Source: Pseudomonas crudilactis
Lineage (GTDB): Bacteria; Pseudomonadota; Gammaproteobacteria; Pseudomonadales; Pseudomonadaceae
Length of the DNA: 64,000 bases
Direction of reading: 5' to 3'
Assembly (NCBI RefSeq): GCF_013433315.1
Contig: NZ_WXVV01000005.1
Coordinates: forward strand, 62,001 to 126,000
A program made the position numbers and the translations under genes. Shown here piece by piece: positions 45,665 through 53,988 of this stretch. The notes below the pieces were generated by a model. The model made no database searches and was not told the DNA's origin. It saw nothing but the letters and a program-made list of their open reading frames with translations. Each line of letters opens with the position of its first letter. Positions within the stretch are counted from its first letter, which is position 1.

Positions 45665-48184
45665 ATGATTTCTTTGCCAATCGATGAAGTTTTACCCGCC
45701 CTGCGTGAAGCCTTGGCGACGCGCCACGAAGCTGTGCTCGAAGCACCGCCCGGCGCTGGTAAAACCACCCGCGTGCCGTTGGCCTTGCTCAATGAAACAT
45801 GGCTGGCCGGGCAGACCATTCTGATGCTTGAACCGCGCCGCTTGGCCGCGCGCGCAGCCGCAGAGCGGCTTGCCAGCGAGTTGGGCGAGAAGGTCGGTGA
45901 AACCGTCGGCTATCGCATCCGACTCGACAGCAAGGTTGGCCCCAATACGCGCATCGAAGTGGTCACCGAAGGCATTCTCACCCGCCGCTTGCAGGATGAT
46001 CCTGCGCTGGAAGGCGTCGGCTTGTTGATCTTCGACGAATTCCACGAACGCAGCCTCGACGCCGATCTGGCGCTGGCATTAAGTCTGAACGGTCGCGAGC
46101 TGTTTCGAGCTGAACAGCCGCTGAAGATTTTGCTGATGTCGGCCACGCTCGAAGGCGAGCGTCTGGCCGGGTTGCTCGACGATGCACCGATCCTGCGCAG
46201 CGAAGGTCGCATGTATCCGGTGACGATGCGCTGGGGCCGGCCGTTTCAGCCCGGCGAATATATCGACCAACGTGTCACGCAAACCGTGCTCGAAGCGCTG
46301 CACGATGAAACCGGCAGCCTGTTGGTGTTTCTGCCGGGGCAGGCGGAAATCCGTCGTGTGCATCAACAGTTGGCAGACGCCATTGGTGAGCGCAGCGACG
46401 TGTTGCTGTGCCCGTTGCACGGTGAACTCGACCTCAATGCGCAACGCGCGGCGATTGATCCGGCCCCGCCCGGTCAGCGCAAAGTGGTGTTGGCGACCAA
46501 CATCGCCGAAACCAGTCTGACCATCAACGGCGTGCGCGTGGTGATCGATGCCGGGCTGGCGCGGGTGCCGCGTTTCGATCCGGGCAGCGGCATGACACGG
46601 CTCGACACTCAGCGGATTTCCAAGGCCAGCGCCACTCAGCGTGCGGGCCGGGCCGGGCGACTCGAGCCGGGCGTTTGTTATCGCTTGTGGTCGCAGGATC
46701 AGCACGAGCAATTGGCGGCGTATGGCAGTGCGGAAATTCTCTCGGCGGATCTCGCCAGCCTCGCGCTGCAACTGGGACGTTGGGGCGTGACGCTGGGGGA
46801 ACTGGTTTGGCTCGATGTTCCGCCAGCGGCAGCTTATGCACAGGCGCAGGATTTGCTGCAACGGCTTGGCGCGCTGGAAGGTGAGGCGCTGACCTCTCAC
46901 GGTCAGGCCATGGCTGAATTGCCGGCACATCCGCGTATCGGTCATTTACTGCTGCGTGGTCAGGCGTTGGGGCTGGCGAACATGGCGTGCGATGTCGCCG
47001 CGTTGCTCGGCGAGCGCGATATCTTGCGCGGCGCCGGGGCGGATTTGCACAGTCGCCTGGTGCTGCTGTCCGGCGAAGAACGCGCCGCCCGTGGTGCGCA
47101 GGGCGGGGTGCAGCGCGCCAAGCAACTGGCGCGGCAATATCGCGGTTATCTGCGCGGCAAGGCCAGCGAGCCGGTCAGCGATCCCGATCATCCGCGCTGG
47201 CTCGGTGCCTTGCTGGCGCTGGCCTATCCGGATCGCGTCGCGCAACAGCGGCGTGCCGGTGGCGCCGAATATCGTCTGGCCAACGGTCGCGCGGCGCTGT
47301 TCGCCGAAGCCGACAGCCTGATGAAAGAGCCGTGGATCGTCATCGCCGATCTCGGTAGCCGTCAGGGCCAGCGCGAAGAGCGGATTTATCTGGCGGCGGA
47401 TTTCGATCCGGCGCTGTTCGATTCAGTGCTCGCCGAACAGGTGCGCAACGTCGATCAACTGGACTGGGACGAGCGCGAAGGCGTGCTGCGCGCCGAGCGT
47501 CAGCGCAAGGTCGGCGAGCTGATTCTCAGCCGTGAGCCGTTGACCGGTCTCGACGAAAATGCGCGCAGTCAGGCGTTGATCAATCTGGTGCGGCGCAAGG
47601 GTCTGGAACTGCTGCCGTGGACGCCCGAGCTGCGTCAGTGGCAGGCGCGGGTGGCGTTGTTGCGCCAGTTGGAGTTGAACCATCAGGACGACAGTCAATG
47701 GCCGGACGTCAGCGACGCGACGTTGCTGAACACCCTCGAAGACTGGCTGATGCCTTATCTGGGCAAGGTTTCGCGGCTCAGTCATTTTGCCAATCTCGAT
47801 CTGTCGAGCATCGTGCGTAATCTGCTGCCGTGGCCATTGCCGCAAAAGCTCGATGAGCTGGCGCCGCATCATTTGAGCGTGCCGTCGGGGTCGTCGATTC
47901 GTTTGGACTACAGCGAGTTTCCGCCGATTCTGGCGGTGCGTTTGCAGGAGCTGTTCGGGCTGGCCGATACGCCGCGCATTGCCGGTGGGCGGCAGGTGGT
48001 CAAGTTGCATCTGCTGTCGCCAGCGCGGCGGCCGGTGCAGGTGACGCAGGATCTGGCCAACTTCTGGCGCAGCACCTATGCCGAAGTGAAGAAGGATTTG
48101 AAGGGGCGCTATCCGAAGCATTATTGGCCGGATGATCCGTTGGTGGCCGAGGCGACCGCACGGGCCAAACCGCGCGGCACCTGA
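45665..48184 (+). CDS. hrpB: ATP-dependent helicase HrpB
   Basis: 839 residues, DEAH-family superfamily-2 helicase. Walker A APPGAGKTT (G30-T35), motif II DEFHERS, motif III SAT in LLMSATLEGERLAG, motif V VVLATNIAETSLTI and motif VI QRAGRAGRLEPG are all intact. The helicase-associated domain follows (ALEGEALTSHGQAMAELPAHPRIGHLLL), then the HrpB-specific C-terminus with HLLSPARRPVQVTQDLANFWRSTYAEVKKDLKGRYPKHYWPDDP. E. coli HrpB is nonessential; related Xanthomonas and Pseudomonas proteins have been linked to mRNA processing and adhesion. Confidence 0.97.
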   Translation: MISLPIDEVLPALREALATRHEAVLEAPPGAGKTTRVPLALLNETWLAGQTILMLEPRRLAARAAAERLASELGEKVGETVGYRIRLDSKVGPNTRIEVVTEGILTRRLQDDPALEGVGLLIFDEFHERSLDADLALALSLNGRELFRAEQPLKILLMSATLEGERLAGLLDDAPILRSEGRMYPVTMRWGRPFQPGEYIDQRVTQTVLEALHDETGSLLVFLPGQAEIRRVHQQLADAIGERSDVLLCPLHGELDLNAQRAAIDPAPPGQRKVVLATNIAETSLTINGVRVVIDAGLARVPRFDPGSGMTRLDTQRISKASATQRAGRAGRLEPGVCYRLWSQDQHEQLAAYGSAEILSADLASLALQLGRWGVTLGELVWLDVPPAAAYAQAQDLLQRLGALEGEALTSHGQAMAELPAHPRIGHLLLRGQALGLANMACDVAALLGERDILRGAGADLHSRLVLLSGEERAARGAQGGVQRAKQLARQYRGYLRGKASEPVSDPDHPRWLGALLALAYPDRVAQQRRAGGAEYRLANGRAALFAEADSLMKEPWIVIADLGSRQGQREERIYLAADFDPALFDSVLAEQVRNVDQLDWDEREGVLRAERQRKVGELILSREPLTGLDENARSQALINLVRRKGLELLPWTPELRQWQARVALLRQLELNHQDDSQWPDVSDATLLNTLEDWLMPYLGKVSRLSHFANLDLSSIVRNLLPWPLPQKLDELAPHHLSVPSGSSIRLDYSEFPPILAVRLQELFGLADTPRIAGGRQVVKLHLLSPARRPVQVTQDLANFWRSTYAEVKKDLKGRYPKHYWPDDPLVAEATARAKPRGT

Positions 48185-48193
48185 AGATCAAGA

Positions 48194-48248
48194 GATCGCA
48201 GCCTTCGGCAGCTCCCACAGTGATCGCTGGTGTGCCGAAGTTGTGATC
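48194..48248. repeat. Degenerate inverted repeat (AGATCGCAGCCTTCGGCAG type)
   Basis: Intact left arm (48194-48219) and decayed right arm (48231-48248, TGCCGAAGTTGTGATC) of the same family as 29430-29500. It separates the convergent hrpB and endonuclease/phosphatase-family genes. Confidence 0.75.
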
Positions 48249-49327
48249 TAAGGCGCGGCGGGGAGCAGGAAGCGCGCAATCACCGGCAGGTGATCGGAGA
48301 TGCGCAACGTATCGTCCTGCCGCACCATCGCTTCAACCCGTTTGATTTTCGGGCTGTAGAACAGATAGTCGACCGTGCGATCCGGGCCATTCAGACCGGG
48401 GTCGTTGGGGTAGTGGGTCAGCCACTGCGCACGGTCGATACCGCTGGCCTCGTTGTTGGTCGGGATCATCGGGTACTTGTCCCACAGCAGATGCAGTTCG
48501 CTGTCGGCTGAGTAGGGCATGCGTTGTTCGGCAGACAAGCGGCGATACTGACCAAGCGGTAACAGATTGAAGTCGCCACCGATCAACCACGGCAGGCCCT
48601 GACTTTCGTACTTGTCGAGCACTTTGGCCACGGCGCTCACTTGCGCCTGCAACGTTTCGTCGGGTTGCCTGGCACGCTCCAGATGGGTATTGAAAACGGT
48701 CAGTTGCCCGCCATCGCTCAGGGGCAGTTTGGTCGCGAGCAGGGCATCTTTTGGCTGGAACTGGCGGCTGATGAAGTTGGCTGAGGCGACCGGCAATTGC
48801 AGGCGCTCGGCGTGTTCGATGCGGTAGCGGCTCAGGGTCGCCAGTTGTCGCCCGACACTGCCGAAAACATGAACGTCGGGGACAAATTCGGCTTTCCAGT
48901 CAAACGCGCTGGCGCTGCACGGATACAGGTCGGCAACGCGTTCCTGCAATAACTTCAGTTGGTCCTGGTAGTCGCTGGCCTTGGCGCCATCATCGAGTTC
49001 CTGCAACAACACCACATCGGGCTGCTCGTCGCGGATCACCCGCGCCACTTCATCGAGGCTGAAGGCCATGTCTTCCAGGGTCGGTGCTTCATCGTTGCCC
49101 TGGGCCAGATCATTCCAGAACACGTAGCGTTTGCCGGCCAGGTACTGCACGTTCCAGGTCATGACTTTCAACGCCTGGCCTGGCACCAGTGTCGGCGGCG
49201 TTCCGGTACAACTGACCGGCAGGGTTTCGCGGGCGTCGGGGCGCCAGGTCAGGCTGAACATCAGCCCGCCGATCAGGGCGATGGCGAGCACGACAAGCAA
49301 CAGGGTGTAGCGCAGTAGACGGGTCAT
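48248..49327 (-). CDS. Endonuclease/exonuclease/phosphatase-family protein
   Basis: 359 residues from ATG 49327 (MTRLLRYTLLLVVLAIALIGGLMF), one N-terminal membrane anchor or uncleaved signal. Metal-dependent EEP fold marks: KVMTWNVQYLAG, VVLLQELDDGA (metal-binding Glu), FNTHLERARQP, LPWLIGGDFNLLP and the closing LRISDHLPVIARF. The catalytic domain faces the periplasm. The substrate (lipid head group, phosphodiester or nucleic acid) cannot be told from sequence. Confidence 0.9.
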   Translation of the reverse strand: MTRLLRYTLLLVVLAIALIGGLMFSLTWRPDARETLPVSCTGTPPTLVPGQALKVMTWNVQYLAGKRYVFWNDLAQGNDEAPTLEDMAFSLDEVARVIRDEQPDVVLLQELDDGAKASDYQDQLKLLQERVADLYPCSASAFDWKAEFVPDVHVFGSVGRQLATLSRYRIEHAERLQLPVASANFISRQFQPKDALLATKLPLSDGGQLTVFNTHLERARQPDETLQAQVSAVAKVLDKYESQGLPWLIGGDFNLLPLGQYRRLSAEQRMPYSADSELHLLWDKYPMIPTNNEASGIDRAQWLTHYPNDPGLNGPDRTVDYLFYSPKIKRVEAMVRQDDTLRISDHLPVIARFLLPAAP

Positions 49328-49402
49328 GGCTCGGCTTATAGCGTTACAGAAAGTGGCCCCGAGCATACCTGACGGCCGTCTCGAAGCCCAAACGCAGTCC
49401 TG

Positions 49403-50077
49403 TCAGATCGCTCTGTCACGTTTGTCAGGCAATTCGCTGATCAGCATGAACAGGCGGAACAACACCACGCTGGTGAACAGTTGCAGGAAGCTGTGAGCAC
49501 TATCGATCAGTATCGCGATAACCGGATTCTGCGGCTCTGGGTACACCGCCAGCGTCGCACCTTTGAGCAACCACAGCGGCGTCATCACGCAGAGAATGCA
49601 CAGCAGGATCCGCCAGAAATGCCCACGGGTCAGGCGCAGGCTTTCTTTCATGGCCTGCAGTGGCCCCATGCCGCGCAGCACCAGCAGGTATTCGCCGAAT
49701 GCGAGCATCACCATCAACATCAGGCCCGGCAGGAAATACAGCGACAGGCCCAACAGAATCAACAAGGTATTCAGTGCCGTGAGTAACGCGAAGCGTGGCC
49801 ACAGAGTGGCAGCCATCGCCAGCAGATCACGGTTGCGCGGCGCCTCGCCACGGCTGCGTGCATCAAGAAAGAGGATCAGCGCGGCGGTGTACAGCGGATA
49901 CACCAGCAGACCGACGACGATACTGATCGCCGAGATGTTTTCCGGCCCGCTGGCGCGATCGACCACCTGTTGCAGGAACGCTTCGAAAATCACCAGGGGC
50001 AGGCACAACTGCACGATGCTGCCCAAATGGCGTTTGAAAAAATACAGAGAGTCGCGCAGCACTTCGAGGGCATTCAT
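49403..50077 (-). CDS. YciC-family inner-membrane protein
   Basis: 224 residues with about six membrane spans. Seen: MNALEVLRDSLYFFKRHLGSIVQLCLPLVIFEAFLQ, then LLVYPLYTAALILFLDARSRGEAPRNRDLLAMAATLWPRFALLTALNTLLILLGLSLYFLPGLMLMVMLAFGEYLLVL, and a conserved MGPLQAMKESLRLTRGHFWRILLCILC, which are YciC/DUF-type features. E. coli YciC is a membrane protein with a proposed envelope or metal role. No mechanism is evident. Confidence 0.88.
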   Translation of the reverse strand: MNALEVLRDSLYFFKRHLGSIVQLCLPLVIFEAFLQQVVDRASGPENISAISIVVGLLVYPLYTAALILFLDARSRGEAPRNRDLLAMAATLWPRFALLTALNTLLILLGLSLYFLPGLMLMVMLAFGEYLLVLRGMGPLQAMKESLRLTRGHFWRILLCILCVMTPLWLLKGATLAVYPEPQNPVIAILIDSAHSFLQLFTSVVLFRLFMLISELPDKRDRAI

Positions 50078-50255
50078 CAGTCGGTATCGCAGGTCGAAAA
50101 CAGTGGCTCACTTTAACCGATGATGGCTGGCGCGACACAAACGTAAACATTCGGTAAAGGTCATTGAAACGTTTTGTCACCGTCTCCATTACAGGAGAGC
50201 ACCTCGGCCAACGTGGACGAGGGCAATGTTATCCCCGGCAATCTACGAGGTCGCC

Positions 50256-51011
50256 ATGAACAGCGAAGAGCAAACCCTGATCGATGGACTGTTTTCCCGG
50301 CTGCAACAGGCCGAAACGGAGGCAGCCCCGCGCGACGCCCAGGCCGAGGCGCGGATCAAGGAACACCTGACCCGCCAGCCTGCGGCAGGTTATTTCATGA
50401 CCCAGGCGATTCTGGTGCAAGAGGCAGCGCTCAAGAGCCTCGACGAGCAGAACAAACAACTGACCCAGCAAGTCCAGCAGTTGCAGGCCGAGTTGCAAGC
50501 GGCCAAGGCGCAGAGTGCCGCCCCGGCGCCGAGCGGCGGCGGTGGTTTCCTGTCGAGCATTTTTGGTGGCAGCCCGCGTACGGCGCCGACCCAGAGCGCC
50601 CCAGCCACGACTGGCGGCTGGCGCGAACCGGCACCGCAACAGAATTACGCGGCCCCCGCGCCACAACAGAACTTCGGCGCGCCACCGCCTAACTATGCGC
50701 AACAAGCCGCTCCGGCAGCCGGCAGCAGCTTCCTCGGCGGCGCCTTGAAAACCGCCGCCGGTGTCGCCGGTGGCGTGATGCTGGCGCAAGGCATCAGCAG
50801 CCTGTTTCATCACAACCAGCAGCCGGAAGAAATCGTTGAAGTGATCAAGGAAGAGCCGGCGCAGGTCGCCGACCAGAGCAACAACGGTTGGGGCGATGAC
50901 CAGCGTGTGGCCGATAACGGCTTCTCTGGCAACGACCAGGGCGGGGTCACCGACGCCGATTACAGCGACGACAACTCATCGTTCTTCGATGACGACGATT
51001 CCTTCGTCTGA
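50256..51011 (+). CDS. DUF2076 periplasmic-type protein
   Basis: 251 residues from ATG 50256 with GAGG upstream (MNSEEQTLIDGLFSRLQQAE). An N-terminal helical region (about 1-85) with coiled-coil character (LDEQNKQLTQQVQQLQAELQAAKAQ) is followed by a Gly/Ala/Pro/Gln-rich linker, a short hydrophobic stretch (SFLGGALKTAAGVAGGVMLAQGISSLFHH, about 160-190) and an acidic C-terminus (YSDDNSSFFDDDDSFV). This matches DUF2076 proteins, known in Pseudomonas as small envelope or stress-related proteins; the role is unknown. It is divergent from the YciC gene. Confidence 0.85.
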   Translation: MNSEEQTLIDGLFSRLQQAETEAAPRDAQAEARIKEHLTRQPAAGYFMTQAILVQEAALKSLDEQNKQLTQQVQQLQAELQAAKAQSAAPAPSGGGGFLSSIFGGSPRTAPTQSAPATTGGWREPAPQQNYAAPAPQQNFGAPPPNYAQQAAPAAGSSFLGGALKTAAGVAGGVMLAQGISSLFHHNQQPEEIVEVIKEEPAQVADQSNNGWGDDQRVADNGFSGNDQGGVTDADYSDDNSSFFDDDDSFV

Positions 51012-51149
51012 CTCACCATTCGTCCGGAGCCCCTGAGGGCTTCGGGCCGATTATTCGCGGAACCCTCCTGATGGCTGGCATACTGAGCGCCTTTTTCAGG
51101 CCCTGCGCCTGATCCCGCTTCGTGCGCTTGCGCGCCCACAGGAACTCCG

Positions 51150-51629
51150 GTGAAAAAAATCGCAGTGTTCGCCGACGTGCAGAACCTCTACTACACCGTG
51201 CGTCAGGCCTATGGTTGTCACTTCAACTACGCCGCCTTGTGGGCCGACATCAGCAAGGACGGGCAGATCGTCGAGGCCTACGCCTACGCGATCGACCGTG
51301 GCGACAGCAAGCAGCAGCAGTTCCAGCAGATCCTGCGCAATCTGGGCTTCACCGTGAAGCTCAAACCCTACATCCAGCGCAGCGACGGCTCGGCCAAGGG
51401 CGACTGGGACGTGGGCATCACCCTCGACATCATGGACGCCGCCGACCATGTCGACGAAGTCGTTCTGGCCTCCGGTGACGGCGATTTCGACATGCTGCTC
51501 GAACGCATCATCAGCAAACACGGCGTGCAGGCAGTCGCCTATGGCGTGCCCGGCCTGACGGCCAACTCGCTGATCCGCGCCGCCAGCCGTTACGTGCCGA
51601 TCGAAGGCGCGTTGTTACTCAAGAATTGA
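51150..51629 (+). CDS. NYN-domain (LabA/DUF88-type) protein, putative RNase
   Basis: 159 residues, GTG start at 51150 with GGAACTCCG upstream. A single PIN-like NYN domain: KIAVFADVQNLYYTVRQAYG carries the first acidic residue, GDWDVGITLDIMDAADHVDEVVLASGDGDFDMLLERIISKHGVQAVAYGV the others (Asp of DWDVG and SGDGDFD), together a probable metal site. NYN proteins are usually RNases acting on structured RNA. The stop overlaps the next frame's possible TTG by 4 bases and the exonuclease gene follows directly. Confidence 0.88.
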   Translation: MKKIAVFADVQNLYYTVRQAYGCHFNYAALWADISKDGQIVEAYAYAIDRGDSKQQQFQQILRNLGFTVKLKPYIQRSDGSAKGDWDVGITLDIMDAADHVDEVVLASGDGDFDMLLERIISKHGVQAVAYGVPGLTANSLIRAASRYVPIEGALLLKN

Positions 51630-51646
51630 ACGGAGTTGAACCCGGT

Positions 51647-52252
51647 TTGGAACGCATTGCAGTCATCGACTTTGAAACCACCGGCCTGTCGCCGAACAGC
51701 AACTGCCGCGCCACGGAAATCGCCGTGGTCATGCTGGAAAACGGCCGCATCGTCGAGCGTTACCAGAGCCTGATGAACGCCGGCGTCCGCGTCCCCGCGT
51801 TCATCGAGCAACTGACCGGCATCAGCAACGCCATGCTGCGCACCGCGCCGTCGGCCGAGCAGGTGATGAACGAAGTCAACGAGTTTGTCGGCTGCACGCC
51901 GTTGGTGGCGCACAACGCCTCGTTCGACCAGAAGTTCTGGGACTTTGAGCTGGGGCGGATCAAACGCACGCGGTTGCAGAACTTTGCCTGCTCACTGCTG
52001 CTGGCGCGGAGGCTGATGCCGGCGGCGCCGAATCACAAGCTGGGTACGCTGACCACGTTCGCGCGTTTGCCGCACACGGGCCAGGCTCACCGGGCCATGG
52101 CCGATGCCGAGATGGCCGCGAATCTGATGGCGCATTTGGCTGATGAGTTGCGGCACAAGCACGGCGTCAGCGAGCTATCGCATGACCTGCTGTGCAAGTT
52201 GCAGAAAGTCCCGGCCGCGAAAGTCAGCGAACACTTGCAGCGCTATCGCTGA
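51647..52252 (+). CDS. DEDD 3'-5' exonuclease (DnaQ-type)
   Basis: 201 residues if started at TTG 51647 (reading LERIAVIDFETTG), with GGAG 11 bases upstream; a TTG at 51626 is the alternative. DnaQ/RNase T marks are present: Exo I VIDFETTGLSP (Asp, Glu), Exo II VAHNASFDQKFW (HNxxFD), and Exo III GQAHRAMADAEMAANLM (H...D). Close to polymerase-III-epsilon or PolC-like exonucleases of unknown substrate. It is paired with the NYN protein upstream, suggesting shared nucleic-acid work. Confidence 0.9.
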   Translation: MERIAVIDFETTGLSPNSNCRATEIAVVMLENGRIVERYQSLMNAGVRVPAFIEQLTGISNAMLRTAPSAEQVMNEVNEFVGCTPLVAHNASFDQKFWDFELGRIKRTRLQNFACSLLLARRLMPAAPNHKLGTLTTFARLPHTGQAHRAMADAEMAANLMAHLADELRHKHGVSELSHDLLCKLQKVPAAKVSEHLQRYR

Positions 52253-52276
52253 TCCCCAATCCAGCACGCAACCCCC

Positions 52277-52365
52277 TGTAGGAGTGAGCCTGCTCGCGAC
52301 AGCGGTGTGTCAGTCAATATTTGTTTCGACTGATACTCCGCTTCGCGAGCAGGCTCACTCCTACA
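52277..52365. repeat. Paired REP palindrome (TAGGAGTGAG type)
   Basis: 23-base arms (52277-52299 and 52343-52365, core GTGAGCCTGCTCGCGA) inverted with a 43-base spacer. It separates the convergent exonuclease and Lrp genes. Compared with the 17-39 kb copies the arm outer half differs (TAGGAGTGAG against GTGGGAGCGAG). Confidence 0.92.
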
Positions 52366-52386
52366 TTGGATTTGTGGTGATCCGGG

Positions 52387-52839
52387 CTATTTGCCGTTGC
52401 CTTCGATCTGGCCGAGCGGCACACGCTTTTCGATTGCGCTCGACAACACAATCGAGGTCTTGCTGAAACCAAACTTCGCCACCCGATTGATCAACTCCTC
52501 CAGCTCCGTCATTGATCCCACCGCGGCCTTCATCATCACGCACGGATCGCCCGTCACTCGAAAGCATTCGGTCAGTTGCGGGATTTTCACCAGTTCGTCG
52601 TAGACCTTCTGACTGCCGTTCTGGTGCAGACGCAACTCGATCATGCACTGGATCGGCAGGCCGATTTTCGACAGGTCGATTTTCGCCTCATACCCGGTAA
52701 TTACCCCGGATGCCTCTAGCTTGGCCACGCGCTCGGCGACGGCGGGGGCGGAGAGGTTCACCTTGCGCGCCAGATCGGCGTAGGACGCACGACCGTTTTC
52801 GAGAAGAGCGCTGAGCAGCATGCGGTCGTATTTGTCCAA
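52387..52839 (-). CDS. Lrp/AsnC-family transcription regulator
   Basis: 150 residues started at TTG 52839, which reads LDKYDRMLLSALLENGRASY and has CAGGAGT 7 bases upstream; an ATG at 52905 is open but not supported. Helix-turn-helix about 4-45 (ADLARKVNLSAPAVAERVAKLEASG), RAM domain about 65-140 (MIELRLHQNG, ECFRVTGDPCVMMKAAVGSMTELEELINRVAKFGFSKTSIVLSS). Divergent from the EamA exporter gene, which it probably regulates. Not the same as the other AsnC protein at 42.2-42.7 kb. Confidence 0.9.
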   Translation of the reverse strand: MDKYDRMLLSALLENGRASYADLARKVNLSAPAVAERVAKLEASGVITGYEAKIDLSKIGLPIQCMIELRLHQNGSQKVYDELVKIPQLTECFRVTGDPCVMMKAAVGSMTELEELINRVAKFGFSKTSIVLSSAIEKRVPLGQIEGNGK

Positions 52840-53000
52840 GATCGACTCCTGAAATGTCGGACTTTCGAAATCTCGGCTTAAACCGCCGATCTCCGTGATT
52901 TCCAAAGTGTACCGGCGCTATAAACAGGTTTTGTAACTTATTTTTGCCCGCAAGCCTTTCTAGAATAACTAATCCCAAGAGCCTGATATTTGAGCTGCCC

Positions 53001-53936
53001 ATGCCTGCCTTGCGCCGTTTTTCCTTGCCGCTGATCGCCGCGTTTTTTGCGTTGTACGTGATTTGGGGATCGACCTATCTGGTGATCCGCATCGGCGTTG
53101 AGTACTGGCCGCCGCTGATGCTCGGTGGTGTGCGCTTCGTGATCGCCGGCAGCCTGATGTACGCCTTCCTGCGCTGGCGCGGGGCTCCGGCGCCGACCTG
53201 GGCGCAGTGGAAAGCGGCGGGGATCATCGGGATTTTGCTGCTCAGTTTTGGTAATGGCGCGGTGAGTGTGGCCGAGCACACGGGTGTGGCCTCTGGCGTG
53301 GCGGCCTTGGCGGTGGCGACGGTGCCGCTGTTCACGTTGCTCTTCGGTTATTTCTGGGGCGCGCGTAATACTCGTCTCGAGTGGGCCGGGGTGGCGTTGG
53401 GGATTATCGGCATCGCCATGCTCAACATGGGCTCCAACCTGCAATCCAGCCCTATGGGCGCGGCGCTGCTGATTTTTGCGGCGGCGACCTGGGCGTTCGG
53501 TTCGGTGTGGAGCAGACATTTGCCGTTGCCGCAGGGCGCGATGGCCAGCGCGGTGGAGATGCTGGTCGGCGGTGTGGTGCTGCTGATCGGCAGCGCTGTC
53601 AGTGGCGAGCGTCTGCAAGCAATGCCGCCAGTTGAAGGCTGGCTGGCGCTGGCGTACCTGATCTTTTTCGGCTCGATCATCGCCTTCAATTCCTATATGT
53701 ACCTGCTCAAGCACGTGCGTCCGGCGGCGGCGACCAGTTATGCCTACGTCAACCCGGCGGTCGCGGTGTTGCTGGGGATTGTGTTCGTTGGCGAGACCAT
53801 CGGCATCGAAGAAGCGCTGGCGATGCTGGTGATCATCAGCGCCGTGGTGTTGATTGGCTTGCCGCAGTGGCGTCGGCCGGCACAGCCGCCAGTCGTGGCG
53901 CCGACAGCCGTTCCCACAGAAACGCGTACGAATTAG
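53001..53936 (+). CDS. yedA: EamA-family drug/metabolite exporter (YedA-like)
   Basis: 311 residues from ATG 53001 (MPALRRFSLPLIAAFF), though an earlier ATG 52944 is open. Ten membrane spans in two EamA halves; each half has the typical GSTYLVIRIGVEYWPPLMLGGVRFVIAG and SYAYVNPAVAVLLGIVFVGETIGIEEALAMLVII. Related YedA exporters move amino acids or small metabolites; divergence from an Lrp-type regulator suggests regulation by an amino acid. The C-terminus is short and Pro/Thr-rich. Confidence 0.9.
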   Translation: MPALRRFSLPLIAAFFALYVIWGSTYLVIRIGVEYWPPLMLGGVRFVIAGSLMYAFLRWRGAPAPTWAQWKAAGIIGILLLSFGNGAVSVAEHTGVASGVAALAVATVPLFTLLFGYFWGARNTRLEWAGVALGIIGIAMLNMGSNLQSSPMGAALLIFAAATWAFGSVWSRHLPLPQGAMASAVEMLVGGVVLLIGSAVSGERLQAMPPVEGWLALAYLIFFGSIIAFNSYMYLLKHVRPAAATSYAYVNPAVAVLLGIVFVGETIGIEEALAMLVIISAVVLIGLPQWRRPAQPPVVAPTAVPTETRTN

Positions 53937-53988
53937 GGTAAACTGCGCGGCATTGCATGCCCGCGTCATTTTTTCCTACGGTACTTCC

